Shown here piece after piece: positions 1 to 12,546 of a DNA stretch of 64,000 nt (position 1 is its first letter; the number at the start of each line of letters is the position of its first letter). The translations under genes and the position numbers were made by a program. This stretch comes from Styela clava (Eukaryota; Chordata; Ascidiacea; Stolidobranchia; Styelidae), in the NCBI RefSeq assembly GCF_964204865.1, contig NC_135257.1, positions 10,004,151-10,068,150 on the forward strand, written 5' to 3'. The notes under the pieces are model-generated. The model was given only the letters and a program-made list of their open reading frames with translations, made no database searches and was not told the DNA's origin.

Positions 1-316
1 ATATTTTAATATAGTATGCTGCTTGGCAAATCGGAACCAGAAATTTATTCGCAAAATAGAGCCCTACTTTCTAAATGACGTTGCCATTGATCGTAATTTA
101 GTCAAAGTCCTGATTTGTATCCAAACAAAGATCGATTTGCTCTATCATCGGCATGCAATCTTGCAGAGACAAAAACAGTATGCATTAACTGCGCCTGCGT
201 AGCCAAAGCACTGCATTAAGATCTAACTTTGCAACTAGATTTCCAAAACGGTCTGAAGCCGTTAATATTTTTTTTCTTAGTTTGTTATCCACTAATTGAA
301 TCAAGCTCGCTTATAG

Positions 317-3300
317 ATTACGACGAGTCTGCACAACGGGTGTGTAAATAACTTCCGAGGCACTTCTTCTGTCACTCCTCTTGCTTCATCAGTTGCTACA
401 ATGGTACTTCAGGCGAAGTAAGTGGAAGAAATGTGTGTGCTGACGAAATGTCGTTAATTTGTCTCTCATCTTATGTTTCATTCACAGCCCTGCCTTGACA
501 TGGAGAGATGTTCAGCATTTGATAGCTCACACTGCATTAGTTGTTGATCCTAACAATGACAACTGGCAAATTAATGGAGCCGGCTTTCATGTCCATACCT
601 AGTGAGTATTTTTTATTTTTGTTGTTCCCGAATTGACCACGGAGAACTTTACGCTAGCACCACAGTCAAGGAAGTAAAAACATAATGGTAGACATTTTCC
701 GCAATGTTGTATTGTTATTTGCTTTAGTTACGGATTTGGTGCGCTGAATGCCCTTCACATAACAACAGCCGCCGAAACATGGATCAATGTCGACAAACAG
801 AGGTTCTGCAAACTTCAACATCCGAAATCTCACAGGTAGTCTAATCCAAAAAATGTCAGCTAAGCTTAGATCAAACAAGTACTTATTCAGGAAAATTTTT
901 AATACTCTTGCCCTCATGTATAGCAACCAGAATTGACTTTATGCTTTATAGTAATCCAAATTAGATTTGAAAAAAGAAAAGAACACAACTATATTTATGC
1001 AACGCAACACACGACGTCATGTCATTGATGAGATTTCAATTATCAAATTTTAATCTCTCTTAAAGTTTGGTGAACGTAATAATGCCAAAGTGGGGTCAGT
1101 TGATTGTAGTTTTGTGTTTAAATATACACAGTTTTTAAAAGCTATGCAGAGAAAACATCGCAAACAGCCACACTCAATATAACTATAACCGTAGCCATTT
1201 ACCCGTATTTCACTCATAAGAGTTTCCTCAATCATAGGAATTTTCTCTGCGACGTCACTCACTGTTTAATTAAAACGTGAGCGAGCTGATTCAATATGAC
1301 TGTAGCTATATTCTATGTGACATAACTTATTTATCAAATAGGGTTATACCAAGTGGTGGAACATTGACGATCCAAGCACAGACAAATGGGTGTCAGGATA
1401 GCGAAAATCAAGTTTTAAAGTTGGAACATGTTCAGGTGTGTTTCTAATTTGTTAGCGTAATATTCGTATTGAAATAAAAACAACGAGTCCAACTGCCATT
1501 ATTATATTCCAGGTTGTTATAAGCTACGATGTGAAGTGCAGAGGAGATATCAGCGTGCGAATAAAATCCCCATGCGGAACAATATCACAGGTACGCTATG
1601 AACTGACGAAATCAGTGTGCATATCTCTATCAGACCATGCTTGCGAGATTTTTCCCATTGGTTGTTCAAACCCATATTTTTGTTCGCGGGACAGACAAAT
1701 TGCTCTGTAATATGATACCAAATAATTTACAGCCATGGTTGTAATAGTAATGCTTCCAATTAAAAAATGATTTGTCAGTATTAGTAGTAAAGACGCATAT
1801 ACTAAATTGCAATAGAAATGCAGTTATCTGACATGAACAACGAGCAAATTGAAATTCTTGCCCTTCTTTATACTAACAAAGCCAAACAAACACAAAAACA
1901 AAACCCAATATTTTCAGTGGAATAAGTGGTTTTAAGATTCCTTATACGCCAGTTTCTGTACTTGCATCGTTTGTAATTATAATTACTACGCATTAATCTT
2001 CATATATGAACATTGTCTTCTAAACCGTCGATATAAGTATATTGTATATATATATATAACAAACTACAAAAATATTCAAAGCTTCATAACTGATGCTTAT
2101 ATTACAGTTAATGAACACCAGAAGACTCGATGATAAAACCCTCTTAATTGATTGGCCATATATGTCAGTATTTCATTGGGGAGAAGATCCGAGAGGAACG
2201 TGGACTTTGGAGGTAAAAATTCATTTTACATAAATAACCGTAGCATTTCATTAGTTGTTGTGTTACATAAAATTGATGTTTTATTAAATGAATTTCGTGT
2301 TATGTATTTATTCTTTTTTTTTGACTGTGGTCAAATTAGGAAGTGGTATTAACATCATACACGCTGCTTGGAGGAGAATAAAAATATGAACTGATTATTA
2401 CTTATCGATCTTAAGATCGGTAAGTATATTGATAGGTATTTGTCTGTATGTCTGTCTGTCTGTGTGTCTGTGTGTGTGTCTGTTAGATGAACGCGATATC
2501 TCACGAACGCGTGGTTGAATCTGCTCCAAATTTTGCATGTACATGCATCTTACCTCGGACCAGAAGCCTATAGATTTTGGGTTAATTATGTCGTATAATT
2601 AGCGAGTTATTAACTAATTACCGATCTAAGATCGATAAGTCTTCGGTCTCCGACCGATATTCTCGTTTAAAGCCTTATTCAGAGTAAACCTGCAAAACAT
2701 TTCATAACAATATGTTTCAGATAACCGACAACAAAGGGACAGCTAGATGTACTCGTTACCAAAATGAAGATATGGCAGGGCATATGTGGAAGTATGAATT
2801 ATTATTATGGGGAGTCAAGGAGCAAACAAGAAGGTACAAATAATTCTTTCTTGAAATTGTTCAATACCTAAAAGAGTGTATTCTAGGTACAGAATATGTA
2901 ATACCATATAGTTCTCGAGTAAATTTAATGTGATTTAGTTCATGATACAATACACTGAATTTTGTGATATGAAAATTATGAAAATGTGTTTTTCTTTGTC
3001 GAACTGTTTTTGTATATATATATTGGCCCTATTTTTTAGAAATTTATCCTCACCGGTTTGTGATCGTAAGCAAGTACGAGATTATATGGAGAACAAAAGT
3101 CCGCGAGATAAACATTTTCTGCAGCTTATAAAAGGTGCGTTATTTAATTTTTTTTATAGTGTATGAAAGTCTGCTCAATCAACCTAATAAAATTGCCATA
3201 TTGAAGCATTCTATATCATCACGGGATATTAGGCCACATTTGTTATATAGGCGAACCATTTTCAAACGTAAAACAAGCCACGACGCAATTTCCTCATGTT

Positions 3301-4391
3301 ATTATCCGGGCACGTTTTTTATTATAGAGTTTCAACTCTCTTTGTATTACGTATAGCATTGTGAAAATTGATATCGAAACTTAACGATAAATCGCTTTAC
3401 TCTTATATCCATTTCAATAAACAGCTGGAAAAGTGACAGACAAAAAGATCATTCGCCAAGAGTTTGTTGAAGATTTCAGCGAAGTTATTCAAACCAAAGA
3501 TGAAAATTTATTGCAACCGCGCCCGCCCGGACCACCAAAAGTAATAATTTATTACTATGATTGTATTTCTGCAATTTTTAAATTAGTTTAATCTGTTTTA
3601 AAATCAGTCAGTTTCTATCATTTTTTCGATTCGGTTGTCGACTATACTTTCCCAGTCACGGCAATGCAATTGAATAATACTGAAGTTATCACAAAAGTAT
3701 TATATGGCAAAATCACACGATGCCTTATCGAGTGCTTATACAATTACAAATGCGTTTACTGAATTTACTAACTATATTTATATAGATAGCACAATACCAT
3801 AACATAACGTAGCATTCTCCACTCGCACTCAAAATTTGAAAGTACATTTTGCATTGATTCTTGGAACCCTTTTTTGAAATTGTTTGTATCTACGAGTCTT
3901 CACGTATACAATAAAGATAAAATTGTACGTTGTATTGTTTCATATTAAAAAGATACAATAATTCGAATATTTCCCGCTTACTTATCCATAACGAGAACTG
4001 GTTTCGAGTACCAAAACACTAAAACTGAGCTTAACTTTTTCAGAGTAAACCGTATCAGACGCCTTTCCAGCGCGTTGCCATGAGTGTATGGAGAAAAACT
4101 TTCCATGGAACTGAAAGTAAATCGTTGGCACTTGCATCATATGCAGTTGATGGCGTTCAGCCTCACAAAGATCTCATTCAACAAAAGCATTTCGAAGTAG
4201 TGCGAAATAAAATAGCTGATTCTTTAATAGATGCCGCCCAAGTACAAAATGACGATGGAGAACGGATCATAAGAGGCGACCTGCATCACTATGCTAAAGC
4301 GTTAATCTCAGGGAGCAAGACAAACAAATTGTCGCTACCTACAAAGGAGGCAGCACTCATTTTTAAAAGACTCTCTCTGTTTTGGAATTAA
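317..4391 (+). CDS. Kexin/furin-type proprotein convertase, 3' part, copy A (10 exons)
   Basis: Proprotein convertases are secretory-pathway serine proteases that cut precursors after basic residues. I read ten exons with GT-AG borders in one continuous frame: 317-417, 488-601, 728-835, 1342-1435, 1513-1590, 2108-2212, 2721-2833, 3040-3134, 3425-3540 and 4044-4391 (TGG AAT TAA end). That is about 423 residues. Exon 1 holds the nucleophile-Ser motif GTSS followed by TPLA. Exon 2 has the family block LTWRDVQHL and exon 3 YGFGALNA. Exons 4-7 form the P domain, with LEHVQ, CRGD and GEDPRGTWTLE; the last two resemble PC2/PC1 more than furin, but the subclass is unresolved. Exons 8-10 add a tail of about 180 residues with no transmembrane segment and few cysteines. 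The Asp and His catalytic exons must lie left of the window. The gene converges on the PLP-enzyme copy at 5616-7505. Confidence 0.88.
2398..2665. mobile_element. MITE-like insertion present only in unit A
   Basis: These roughly 268 bases sit in the intron between convertase exons 6 and 7. They are absent from the matching place in unit B (near 10803), where flanking sequence is continuous. The ends are imperfect inverted repeats of about 22 bases (2401-2424 and 2618-2639), both built around GATCTTAAGATC-like cores. Inside is a short TCTG/TGTG microsatellite. There is no coding capacity. The target duplication is at most a few bases (TTA) and is ambiguous. It was either inserted in A after the duplication or excised from B. 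The family is unknown. Confidence 0.72.
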
Positions 4392-5615
4392 AATTCACAC
4401 AGATCTTGGACATGTTTATATATAGTCGAATTTTAGGAAATTATAGACTATTTATTTATATATAGATTATATACACAGTTTTAAATAGAAATTAGTGGTG
4501 TATCAAAATATTCAATTTGGATTTCATCTAATCGTGTGTGTTCATTTCTCTCTTGTTCGAAGAATAATTAAGGATTTGCAGTCGATCATTAAATGAGCAG
4601 CACTTTTATAATATATTCTGGCTCATCTGGTGTTGAACAATTTAAAACAAAATTATTATCGTGGTCTTTAAGTCGACAAAGAAATAATGACTGCTGAATA
4701 TATTAATTTCAAAATTGTTATTACATACGAATCAATGTAATAGTGGGTGCGAATCAGACATGGTGCTCACATGCAGTTGTCGGTCTAGCTATGGGAGAGT
4801 GAATTATAAAGCCACCGCTTCTGATATACCTTTCATAAGTTTGTAAAATATAGGTTCGAACTCTTTCTTTATGACATCGATAGACTATAGTTACATTCAC
4901 ATTGTGCTGAAACCCCTTCCGTTATGGATAACTAACACTTTTCGCTTTGCGTGGGACTGTATTTTTTACACTTGCCGCGTACTCATCAATCGCAACATAT
5001 ATAATGATAATATGCGAGCGCACTCAATTCCATGACCAGGTTTTGTTGACGCTGCTTATTTTTTCTTAAATGAACAGACAGTATATGTTTGGTGTACTGT
5101 TTGAAATGTTTACTATAATGTAGATATATATGAGTTCATTTTTGGACAGGCTGTCAATGGCAGAGTAGTGCGAATAACACGAATTTCATGGCTTTCAGGA
5201 ATTTTCTGGCAGTTTCGCGTGAAGATCGTCTACTACAGGAATTCGCAGCTTATGCGAAATCCCCTGTCATTGATATATGAAAGAAACAGTTAAAATCAGC
5301 TAGTTACATTTTTACACTTTTACACATATGTGGAATTTGTACCACGATTACTACATTTGATAATTATCCTGTAAAAGTATTCTAGATATTCTCTGAATCA
5401 TTTAGTTTTGTGCAATTTATTTGGTTCGTAAACAGTCGACTGACTCCGTATTGATGAAAGTTGGAAAAACATCGCACCATTGTTTGATTCTCTTGGTTGA
5501 TTCGTTAGTATGGATTATTTTTGCAATGTCTTTTTCCATCATTCCAAATGTTCCTCCTACGAAAACATTCAGTATATTAACTTAATTAAAGATAAACAAT
5601 CGCACGTTTATATAT
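4392..5615. other. Convergent intergenic region, unit A
   Basis: This lies between the stop codons of the two tail-to-tail genes and should contain both 3' UTRs and poly(A) sites. I see no coding exon, RNA gene or element with clear ends. The matching region of unit B (12547-13791) is nearly the same, apart from a replaced stretch of about 60 bases near 12785. Confidence 0.6.
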
Positions 5616-7505
5616 TTATCTCCTAACAAAAATATAGAGGTTGGCACCTGTGTGGATGAATAAAATCCGCTTTCCTTTAAAGCGACCTGGATTGATCCTA
5701 AGCTCTGTTTTGAGACCTTTAAGAGCTTTTCCTACGTACACAGGATCACAGTATATTCCAGTTGTTCTTATAGTCGACTGATTAATTACTGCAAAAACAA
5801 ACAAGGAATTATTACCCGCTATTCGCAAATTTGGATATATATATATATATATCAATCATTCAGCACAAGTGACACGAGAATAAATAATTTTTGCTCCTTG
5901 TCTTTGGATTCAATTTAGTGTCACAAAAGAAGAAAAATCAGGTTGTCTGTGCACTTACTAACATCCTCCTTCGTGTAGACATTGTATCCTCCGCCGATAT
6001 AACCGTCAATGATATCAAAAAGATCTTTGGATTTAACATCTAAACCGAAACGACACAATGTCTTGTCCATTTTGTCTTGAACTAATTCTATGGTGCTTGA
6101 AGTCAGGACGGGGTGAATCCTATAAAAAAATCATTTATTTGAAAGAAAATATAAACAGCTCAAATGGTTCAAAATGATTCGAAAAATATATCATCTGTAC
6201 AACAACTAATTTCCAGAAACAAAAGTATATACTTTGTCGGTGAAAGTGCATTGTCTTCTGTTTTTCCCCTTGCGTCAAATACAAATACAATTAACAACGA
6301 ACAGAATATATATCGTTACTTTTATTTTGAATGTCAAAAAGACTGTCAATCTTATAATACTGTCATATAAATATAAAAGAACAACTACCAAACGACTTGA
6401 AAACGTGTTTACGTAATTACTTGAGTTTACTTCCGGTAAGATAGTTTCCGATTCCAAGACCAATAGCAGTCCCCGAAGTTCCATTGGCAAAAACAATATC
6501 GTCATAACGTTCGTGAACTTTCTGTTTCATCAATTCTTCCCAAGCGCTGATGTAACCAAATATGGCGAGCTCGTTGTCGCCCCCACATGGAATATGATAC
6601 GGTATACTTTTGGTAGTCTCTCTGAATAAAGAATTTACATAAGTAATCACGAAGTTAGCTATAAATAGTTTCGTTAAATAATTGCTTTCAAATTTCCAGT
6701 ATTCAAGCGATCACTTTAATTTGTTTTTGACTCGTGAAATTTTCTTTAATTAAAAATTTTACGAATTTTGAAAACTTGCATTACCCAAGGAATTTTTTGC
6801 CAAATGGATCGTAGCGAGGCAATCGTGCACATGTATGTTGTTCTCTCTTGTATTCAATATTTTATTCAATGACTTAATATGTTTAGCGTATATCGTAAGT
6901 AGAATAAGCCATAATGTACTTGGTAAAATATCGTCGTTTAACTAACTGAAATACTAACATTTATAAACAATATTTTTTTCTACATTACCCGATATATTTT
7001 GCCAAGTGCTTAATGTAATTTTCAAATGTCTCTGTCGTGAACGGTTGCCATGGTAAAATGTATATAATCGGACTACCAGCTTCCATCATTATAAAATTTC
7101 CTGATGTACTGTATGACTCGCCGATCTACATTCCAGAGGTATTATATGATAGAAACAAGCTTTATGCTATTATCTCATTATTTAACAAAATAGGGAAGTG
7201 GTGAGGACATGTAAGCATACAATGAAGCAGATTACGTTTGACTAATTTTTTAATTCTATAATCAGGTAATCAGCAATTACGTAGAACTAGATCGGTGTAT
7301 TACTGTGTAATTAATGCAATAAGTTAATTCAAATTCGAATTCTCACTTCTTCCCTTGAACGAAGTACTAGATGACAGTCGAGACCCAATTGTCTAGCAGC
7401 GACAAGGGTAGCACGAGAATGATTAGATTGTGTTGTACCACCTGTTATCACAGATTTGTAACCTTTGACCATCGCATCAGCAAGAAGAAACTCAAGCTTT
7501 CTAAC
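5616..7505 (-). pseudogene. D-cysteine desulfhydrase-like gene, copy A, 5'-truncated
   Basis: This is the 3' portion of a fold-type II PLP enzyme of the D-cysteine desulfhydrase / ACC deaminase family. Minus-strand exons are 7347-7505, 6989-7125, 6421-6621, 5959-6119 and 5616-5788, all with GT-AG borders and compatible phases. Conserved blocks include [21 protein letters not shown] (family nucleophile Ser), [30 protein letters not shown] (phosphate-binding loop) and DPVYVGKAL. The frame is open to a TAA at 5616-5618. The two 5' exons, which carry the start codon and the PLP-binding lysine (17083-17366 in copy B), are missing. The duplication breakpoint at 7950/7951 falls in the intron upstream, and beyond it lies the start of unit B. 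Even if transcribed, it cannot encode an active enzyme. Confidence 0.88.
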
Positions 7506-7814
7506 CTGATAATTAGAATGGATGATTCGAACTGCAGGAAATATTAAGAGGTGTTACTTGCACTCTACCATATTTTAATCTATTGAATATGAGTTTTGTT
7601 ACAAGCTGTATTAATTCCATCCTGAGGTGTTTTTCAAGCGAGACGTTAACATAATATACAAACTTTTATTACTTTTATTCAACTCTTGTCATTGCAGGAG
7701 GGAAATGGTATTTTGTAAGTCCCACATTATTTTAACTAATTTGGTACGCGAGCGCCAAAAAAATAATTTTAGTTCCTTAAAGAAAGCAGATGTAATTTCC
7801 ATGGCATCTGTACA

Positions 7815-7950
7815 TGATATTTGGCCTAGTGGTTAAAGCGCTGGGCCTAACTAGGCACCGCAGGATTAAATCCTATGCCCACTACCTCACTCAGGGTATG
7901 ATAAATTGGGTAGGCAATGTCAATCGAAATATTCTGGTTCTTCCAAAAAT
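7815..7950 (+). mobile_element. tRNA-derived SINE at the duplication boundary, copy A
   Basis: The head resembles a tRNA promoter. CCTAGTGGTTAAAGCG is like an A box (7827-7842), and GGATTAAATCC, about 30 bases later, is like a weakened B box. About 80 unrelated bases follow, ending in CCTTCCAAAAATAG (TTCTTCC in this copy). Homology between the two duplication units ends with this element. It is not a usable tRNA gene because the arms do not pair into a cloverleaf. Confidence 0.55.
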
Positions 7951-8712
7951 AGACGACTTTAATTTTGCCCACAACCGAATGCGAAGCGAAAGTAAATAAA
8001 CCCTATAATATATCATTATTCCAAAATGAAAATAATACACCCCGAAAACGTAATATAACTTTTAAATTTTCACTAACATTATTAAGGAGATTTCGACAAC
8101 ACCATTTGGGATTTTTCAAGACAAATAAATCATTTTTTGTTCTTATTGTATCTTAGTGTTTTGTATATTTTTTAGCCTCTAGCTCCCGGAATGGTTTGAA
8201 TGCTATTTATAGTGAACAATGCACATGTATTATGGCAACACTTCCTTCTACTGACACACACTCCAATCCATTTGATTATGATATGATGGTATGATGGGAT
8301 TTATATACAACGATTCTTATTTTTTGTAACTTGATGCCCAATAACTCTTTGGCACCAACTTATAGATCAGTTCAAACGGCATAATACTTTGATTAAATAT
8401 TTTAATATAGTATGCTGCTTGGCAAATCGGAACCAGAAATTTATTTGCAAAATAGAGCCCTACTTTCTAAATGACGTTGCCATTGATCGTAATTTAGTCA
8501 AAGTCCTGATTTGTATCCAAACAAAGATCGATTTGCTCTATCATCGGCATGCAATCTTGCAGAGACAAAAACAGTATGCATTAACTGCGCCTGCGTAGCC
8601 AAAGCACTGCATTAAGATCTAACTTTGCAACTAGATTTCCAAAACGGTCTGAAGCCGTTAATATTTTTTTTCTTAGTTTGTTATCCACTAATTGAATCAA
8701 GCTCGCTTATAG
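7951..8712. other. Start of unit B, non-coding
   Basis: This lies between the breakpoint and the first convertase exon of unit B. I looked for the convertase Asp and His exons and found none. The part from 8397 on repeats 1-316. There is no recognisable RNA gene or mobile-element end. Confidence 0.55.
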
Positions 8713-11700
8713 ATTACGACGAGTCTGCACAACGGGTGTGTAAATAACTTCCGAGGCACTTCTTCTGTCACTCCTCTTGCTTCATCAGTTGCTACAATGG
8801 TACTTCAGGCGAAGTAAGTGGAAGAAATGTGTGTGCATGCATCTGACGAAATGTCGTTAATTTGTCTCTCATCTTATGTTTCATTCACAGCCCTGCCTTG
8901 ACATGGAGAGATGTTCAGCATTTGATAGCTCACACTGCATTAGTTGTTGATCCTAACAATGACAACTGGCAAATTAATGGAGCCGGCTTTCATGTCCATA
9001 CCTAGTGAGTATTTTTTATTTTTGTTGTTCCCGAATTGACCACGGAGAACTTTCCGCTAGCACCACAGTCAAGGAAGTAAAAACATAATGGTGGACATTT
9101 CCACAATGTTGTATTGTTATTTGCTTTAGTTACGGATTTGGTGCGCTGAATGCCCTTCACATAACAACAGCCGCCGAAACATGGATCAATGTCGACAAAC
9201 AGAGGTTCTGCAAACTTCAACATCCGAAATCTCACAGGTAGTCTAATCCAAAAAATGTCAGCTAAGCTTAGATCAAACAAGTACTTATTCAGGAAAATTT
9301 TTAATACTCTTGCCCTCATGTATAGCAACCAGAATTGACTTCATGCTTTATAGTAATCCAAATTAGATTTGAAAAAAGAAAAGAACACAACTATATTTAT
9401 GCAACGCAACACACGACGTCATGTCATTGATGAGATTTCAATTATCAAATTTTAATCTCTCTTAAAGTTTGGTGAACGTAATAATGCCAAAGTGGGGTCA
9501 GTTGATTGTAGTTTTGTGTTTAAATATACACAGTTTTTAAAAGCTATGCAGAGAAAACATCGCAAACAGCCACACTCAATATAACTCTAACCGTAGCCAT
9601 TTACCCGTATTTCACTCATAAGAGTTTCCTGAATCATAGCAATTTTCTCTGCGGCGTCACTCACTGTTTAAAACTTGAGCGAGCTGATTCAATATGACTG
9701 TAGCTATATTCTATGTGACATAACTTATCTATCAAATAGGGTTATACCAAGTGGTGGAACATTGACGATCCAAGCACAGACAAATGGGTGTCAGGATACC
9801 GAAAATCAAGTTTTAAAGTTGGAACATGTTCAGGTGTGTTTCTAATTTGTTAGCGTAATATTCGTATATAAATAAAATCAATGAGTCCAACTGCCATTTT
9901 TATATTGCAGGTTGTTTTAAGCTACGATGTGAAGTGCAGAGGAGATATCAGCGTGCGAATAAAATCACCATGCGGAACAATATCCCAGGTACGCTATGAA
10001 CTGACGAAATCAGTGTGCATATCTCTATCAGACCATGCTTGCGAGATTTGTTCCATTGGTGTTCAAACCCATATTTTTGTTCGCAGGACAGACAAATTTA
10101 TTAAATTGCTCTGTAATGTGATACCAAATAACTTACAGCCATGATTGTAATAGTAATGCTTCCAATTAAAAAAGCCATTTGTCAGTATTAGTAGTAAAGA
10201 CGCATACTAAATTGCAATAGAAATGCAGTTATCTGACACGAACACGAGCAAATTAAAATTCTTGCCCTTCTTTATACTAACAAAGCCAAACCAACATAAA
10301 AACAAAACCCAATATTTCCATTGGAATAAGTGGTTTTAATATTCCTTATGCGCCAGTTTCTGTATTTGCATTGTTTGTAATTATAATTACTCCGCATTAA
10401 TCTTCATATAAATATTGTCTTCATCTAAACCGTCGATATGAATATATTGTATATATATATATAATAAACTACAAATATATTCAAAGCTTCATATCTGATG
10501 CTTATATTACAGTTAATGAACACCAGAAGACTTGATGATAAAACCCTCTTAATTGATTGGCCTTATATGTCAGTATTTCATTGGGGAGAAGATCCTAGAG
10601 GAACGTGGACTTTGGAGGTAAAAATTCATTTTACATAAATAACCGTAGCATTTCATTAGTTGTTGTGTTTACATAAAATTGATGTTTTATTAAATGAATT
10701 CCGTGTTATGTATTTATTCTTTTTGTTTTGGCTGTGGTCAAATTAGGAAGTGGTATTAACATCATACACGCTGCATGGAGGAGAATAAAAATATGAACTG
10801 ATTATTTAAAGCCTTATTCAGAGTAAACCTGCAAAACATTTCATAACAATATGTTTCAGATAACCGACAACAAAGGGACAGCTAGATGTACTCGTTACCA
10901 AAATGAAGATATGGCAGGGCATATGTGGAAGTATGAATTATTATTATGGGGAGTCAAGGAGCAAACAAGAAGGTACAAATAATTCTTTCTTGAAATTGTT
11001 CAATACCTAAAAGAGTGTATTCTAGGTACAGAATATGTAATACCATATAGTTCTCGAGTAAATTTAATGTGATTTAGTTCATGATACAATACACTGAATT
11101 TTGTGATATGAAAATTATGAAAATGTGTTTTTCTTTGTCGAACTGTTTTTGTATATATATATTGGCCCCATTTTTTAGAAATTTATCCTCACCGGTTTGT
11201 GATCGTAAGCAAGTACGAGATTATATGGAGAACAAAAATCCGCGAGATAAACATTTTCTGCAGCTTATAAAAGGTGCGTTATTAATTTTTTTTATAGTGT
11301 ATGAAAGTCTGCTCAAATTTTGCAACCTAATAAAATTGCCATATTGAAGCATTCTATATCATCACGGGATATTAGGCCACATTTGGTATATAGGCGAACC
11401 ATTTTCAAACGTAAAACAAGCCACGACGCAATTTCCTCATCTTATTTTCCGGGCACGTTTTTTATTATAGAGTTTCAACTCTCTTTGTATTACGTATAGC
11501 ATTGTGAAAATTGATATCGAAACTTAACGATAAATCGCTTTATATATCCATATTCAATTATATCCATTTCAATAAACAGCTGGAAAAGTGACAGACAAAA
11601 AGATCATTCGCCAAGAGTTTGTTGAAGATTTCAGCGAAGTTATTCAAACCAAAGATGAAAATTTATTGCAACCGCGCCCCCCCGGACCACCAAAAGTAAT

Positions 11701-12546
11701 AATTTATTACTATGATGGTATTTCTGCAATTTTTAAATTAGTTTAATCTGTCTTAAAATCAGTCAGTTTATATCATTTTTTCGATTCTGTTGTCGACTAT
11801 ACTTTCCCAGTCACGGCAATGCAATTGAATAATACTGAAGTTATCCCAAAAGTATTATATGGCAAAATCACACGATGCCTTATCGAGTGCTTATACAATT
11901 ACAAATGCGTTTACTGAATTTACTAACTATATTTATATAGATAGCACAATACCATAACATAACGTAGCATTCTCCACTCGCACTCAAAATGTGAAAGTAC
12001 ATTTTGCATTGATTCTTGGAACCCTTTTTTGAAATTGTTTGTATCTACGAGTCTTCACATATACAATAAAGATAAAATTGTACGTTGTATTGTTTCATAT
12101 TAAAAAGATACAATAATTCGAATATTTCCCGCTTACTTATCCATAACGAGAACTGGTTTCGAGTACCAAAACACTAAAACTGAGCTTAACTTTTTCAGAG
12201 TAAACCGTATCAGACGCCTTTCCAGCGCGTTGCCATGAGTGTATGGAGAAAAACTTTCCATGGAACTGAAAGTAAATCGTTGGCACTTGCATCATATGCA
12301 GTTGATGGCGTTCAGCCTCACAAAGATCTCATTCAACAAAAGCATTTCGAAGTAGTGCGAAATAAAATAGCTGATTCTTTAATAGATGCCGCCCAAGTAC
12401 AAAATGACGATGGAGAACGGATTATAAGAAGCGACCTGCATCACTATGCTAAAGCGTTAATCTCAGGGAGCAAGACAAACAAATTGTCGCTACCTACAAA
12501 GGAGGCAGCACTCATTTTTAAAAGACTCTCTCTGTTTTGGAATTAA
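8713..12546 (+). pseudogene. Proprotein convertase 3' half, copy B, lacking catalytic Asp/His exons
   Basis: Exons match copy A one for one: 8713-8813, 8891-9004, 9130-9237, 9740-9833, 9911-9988, 10513-10617, 10860-10972, 11179-11273, 11580-11695 and 12199-12546. All splice signals and the frame are intact. Differences are isolated substitutions, for example Ser to Thr in the exon at 9740, Ser to Asn in the exon at 11179 (KNPRDK) and Gly to Ser in the last exon (RSDLHH). Upstream of 8713 comes the truncated PLP-enzyme copy A rather than more convertase exons, so this copy holds only the nucleophile-Ser exon, P domain and tail. A complete protease cannot be made. A P-domain-only product would need a new promoter and start. 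Confidence 0.82.

Larger units (their letters stand above)
1..7950. repeat. Segmental duplication, unit A (left end outside window)
   Basis: This stretch is repeated in the same orientation at 8397-16139. Introns, exons and intergenic DNA all match closely, with isolated substitutions and a few indels, so the copies look recent. Base 1 corresponds to 8397, and 7950 corresponds to 16139. Homology stops abruptly after 7950 and after 16139, so the unit's right end is the end of a SINE. Unit B therefore starts at 7951 and unit A would start about 445 bases left of the window. The largest difference is a 268-bp insertion in unit A at 2398-2665. A tandem misjoin of two haplotypes is an alternative to a real duplication. 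Confidence 0.93.

Noticed and set aside
666-926. 86-residue minus-strand frame (and its copy at 9002-9328)
   Set aside because: It is antisense to the convertase exon at 728-835, which has family motifs and splice sites on the plus strand. The copy exists only because of the tandem duplication.
7815-7890. A real tRNA gene
   Set aside because: A-box-like and B-box-like words are present, but no acceptor, D or anticodon stems can be paired, and the downstream body repeats as a SINE.
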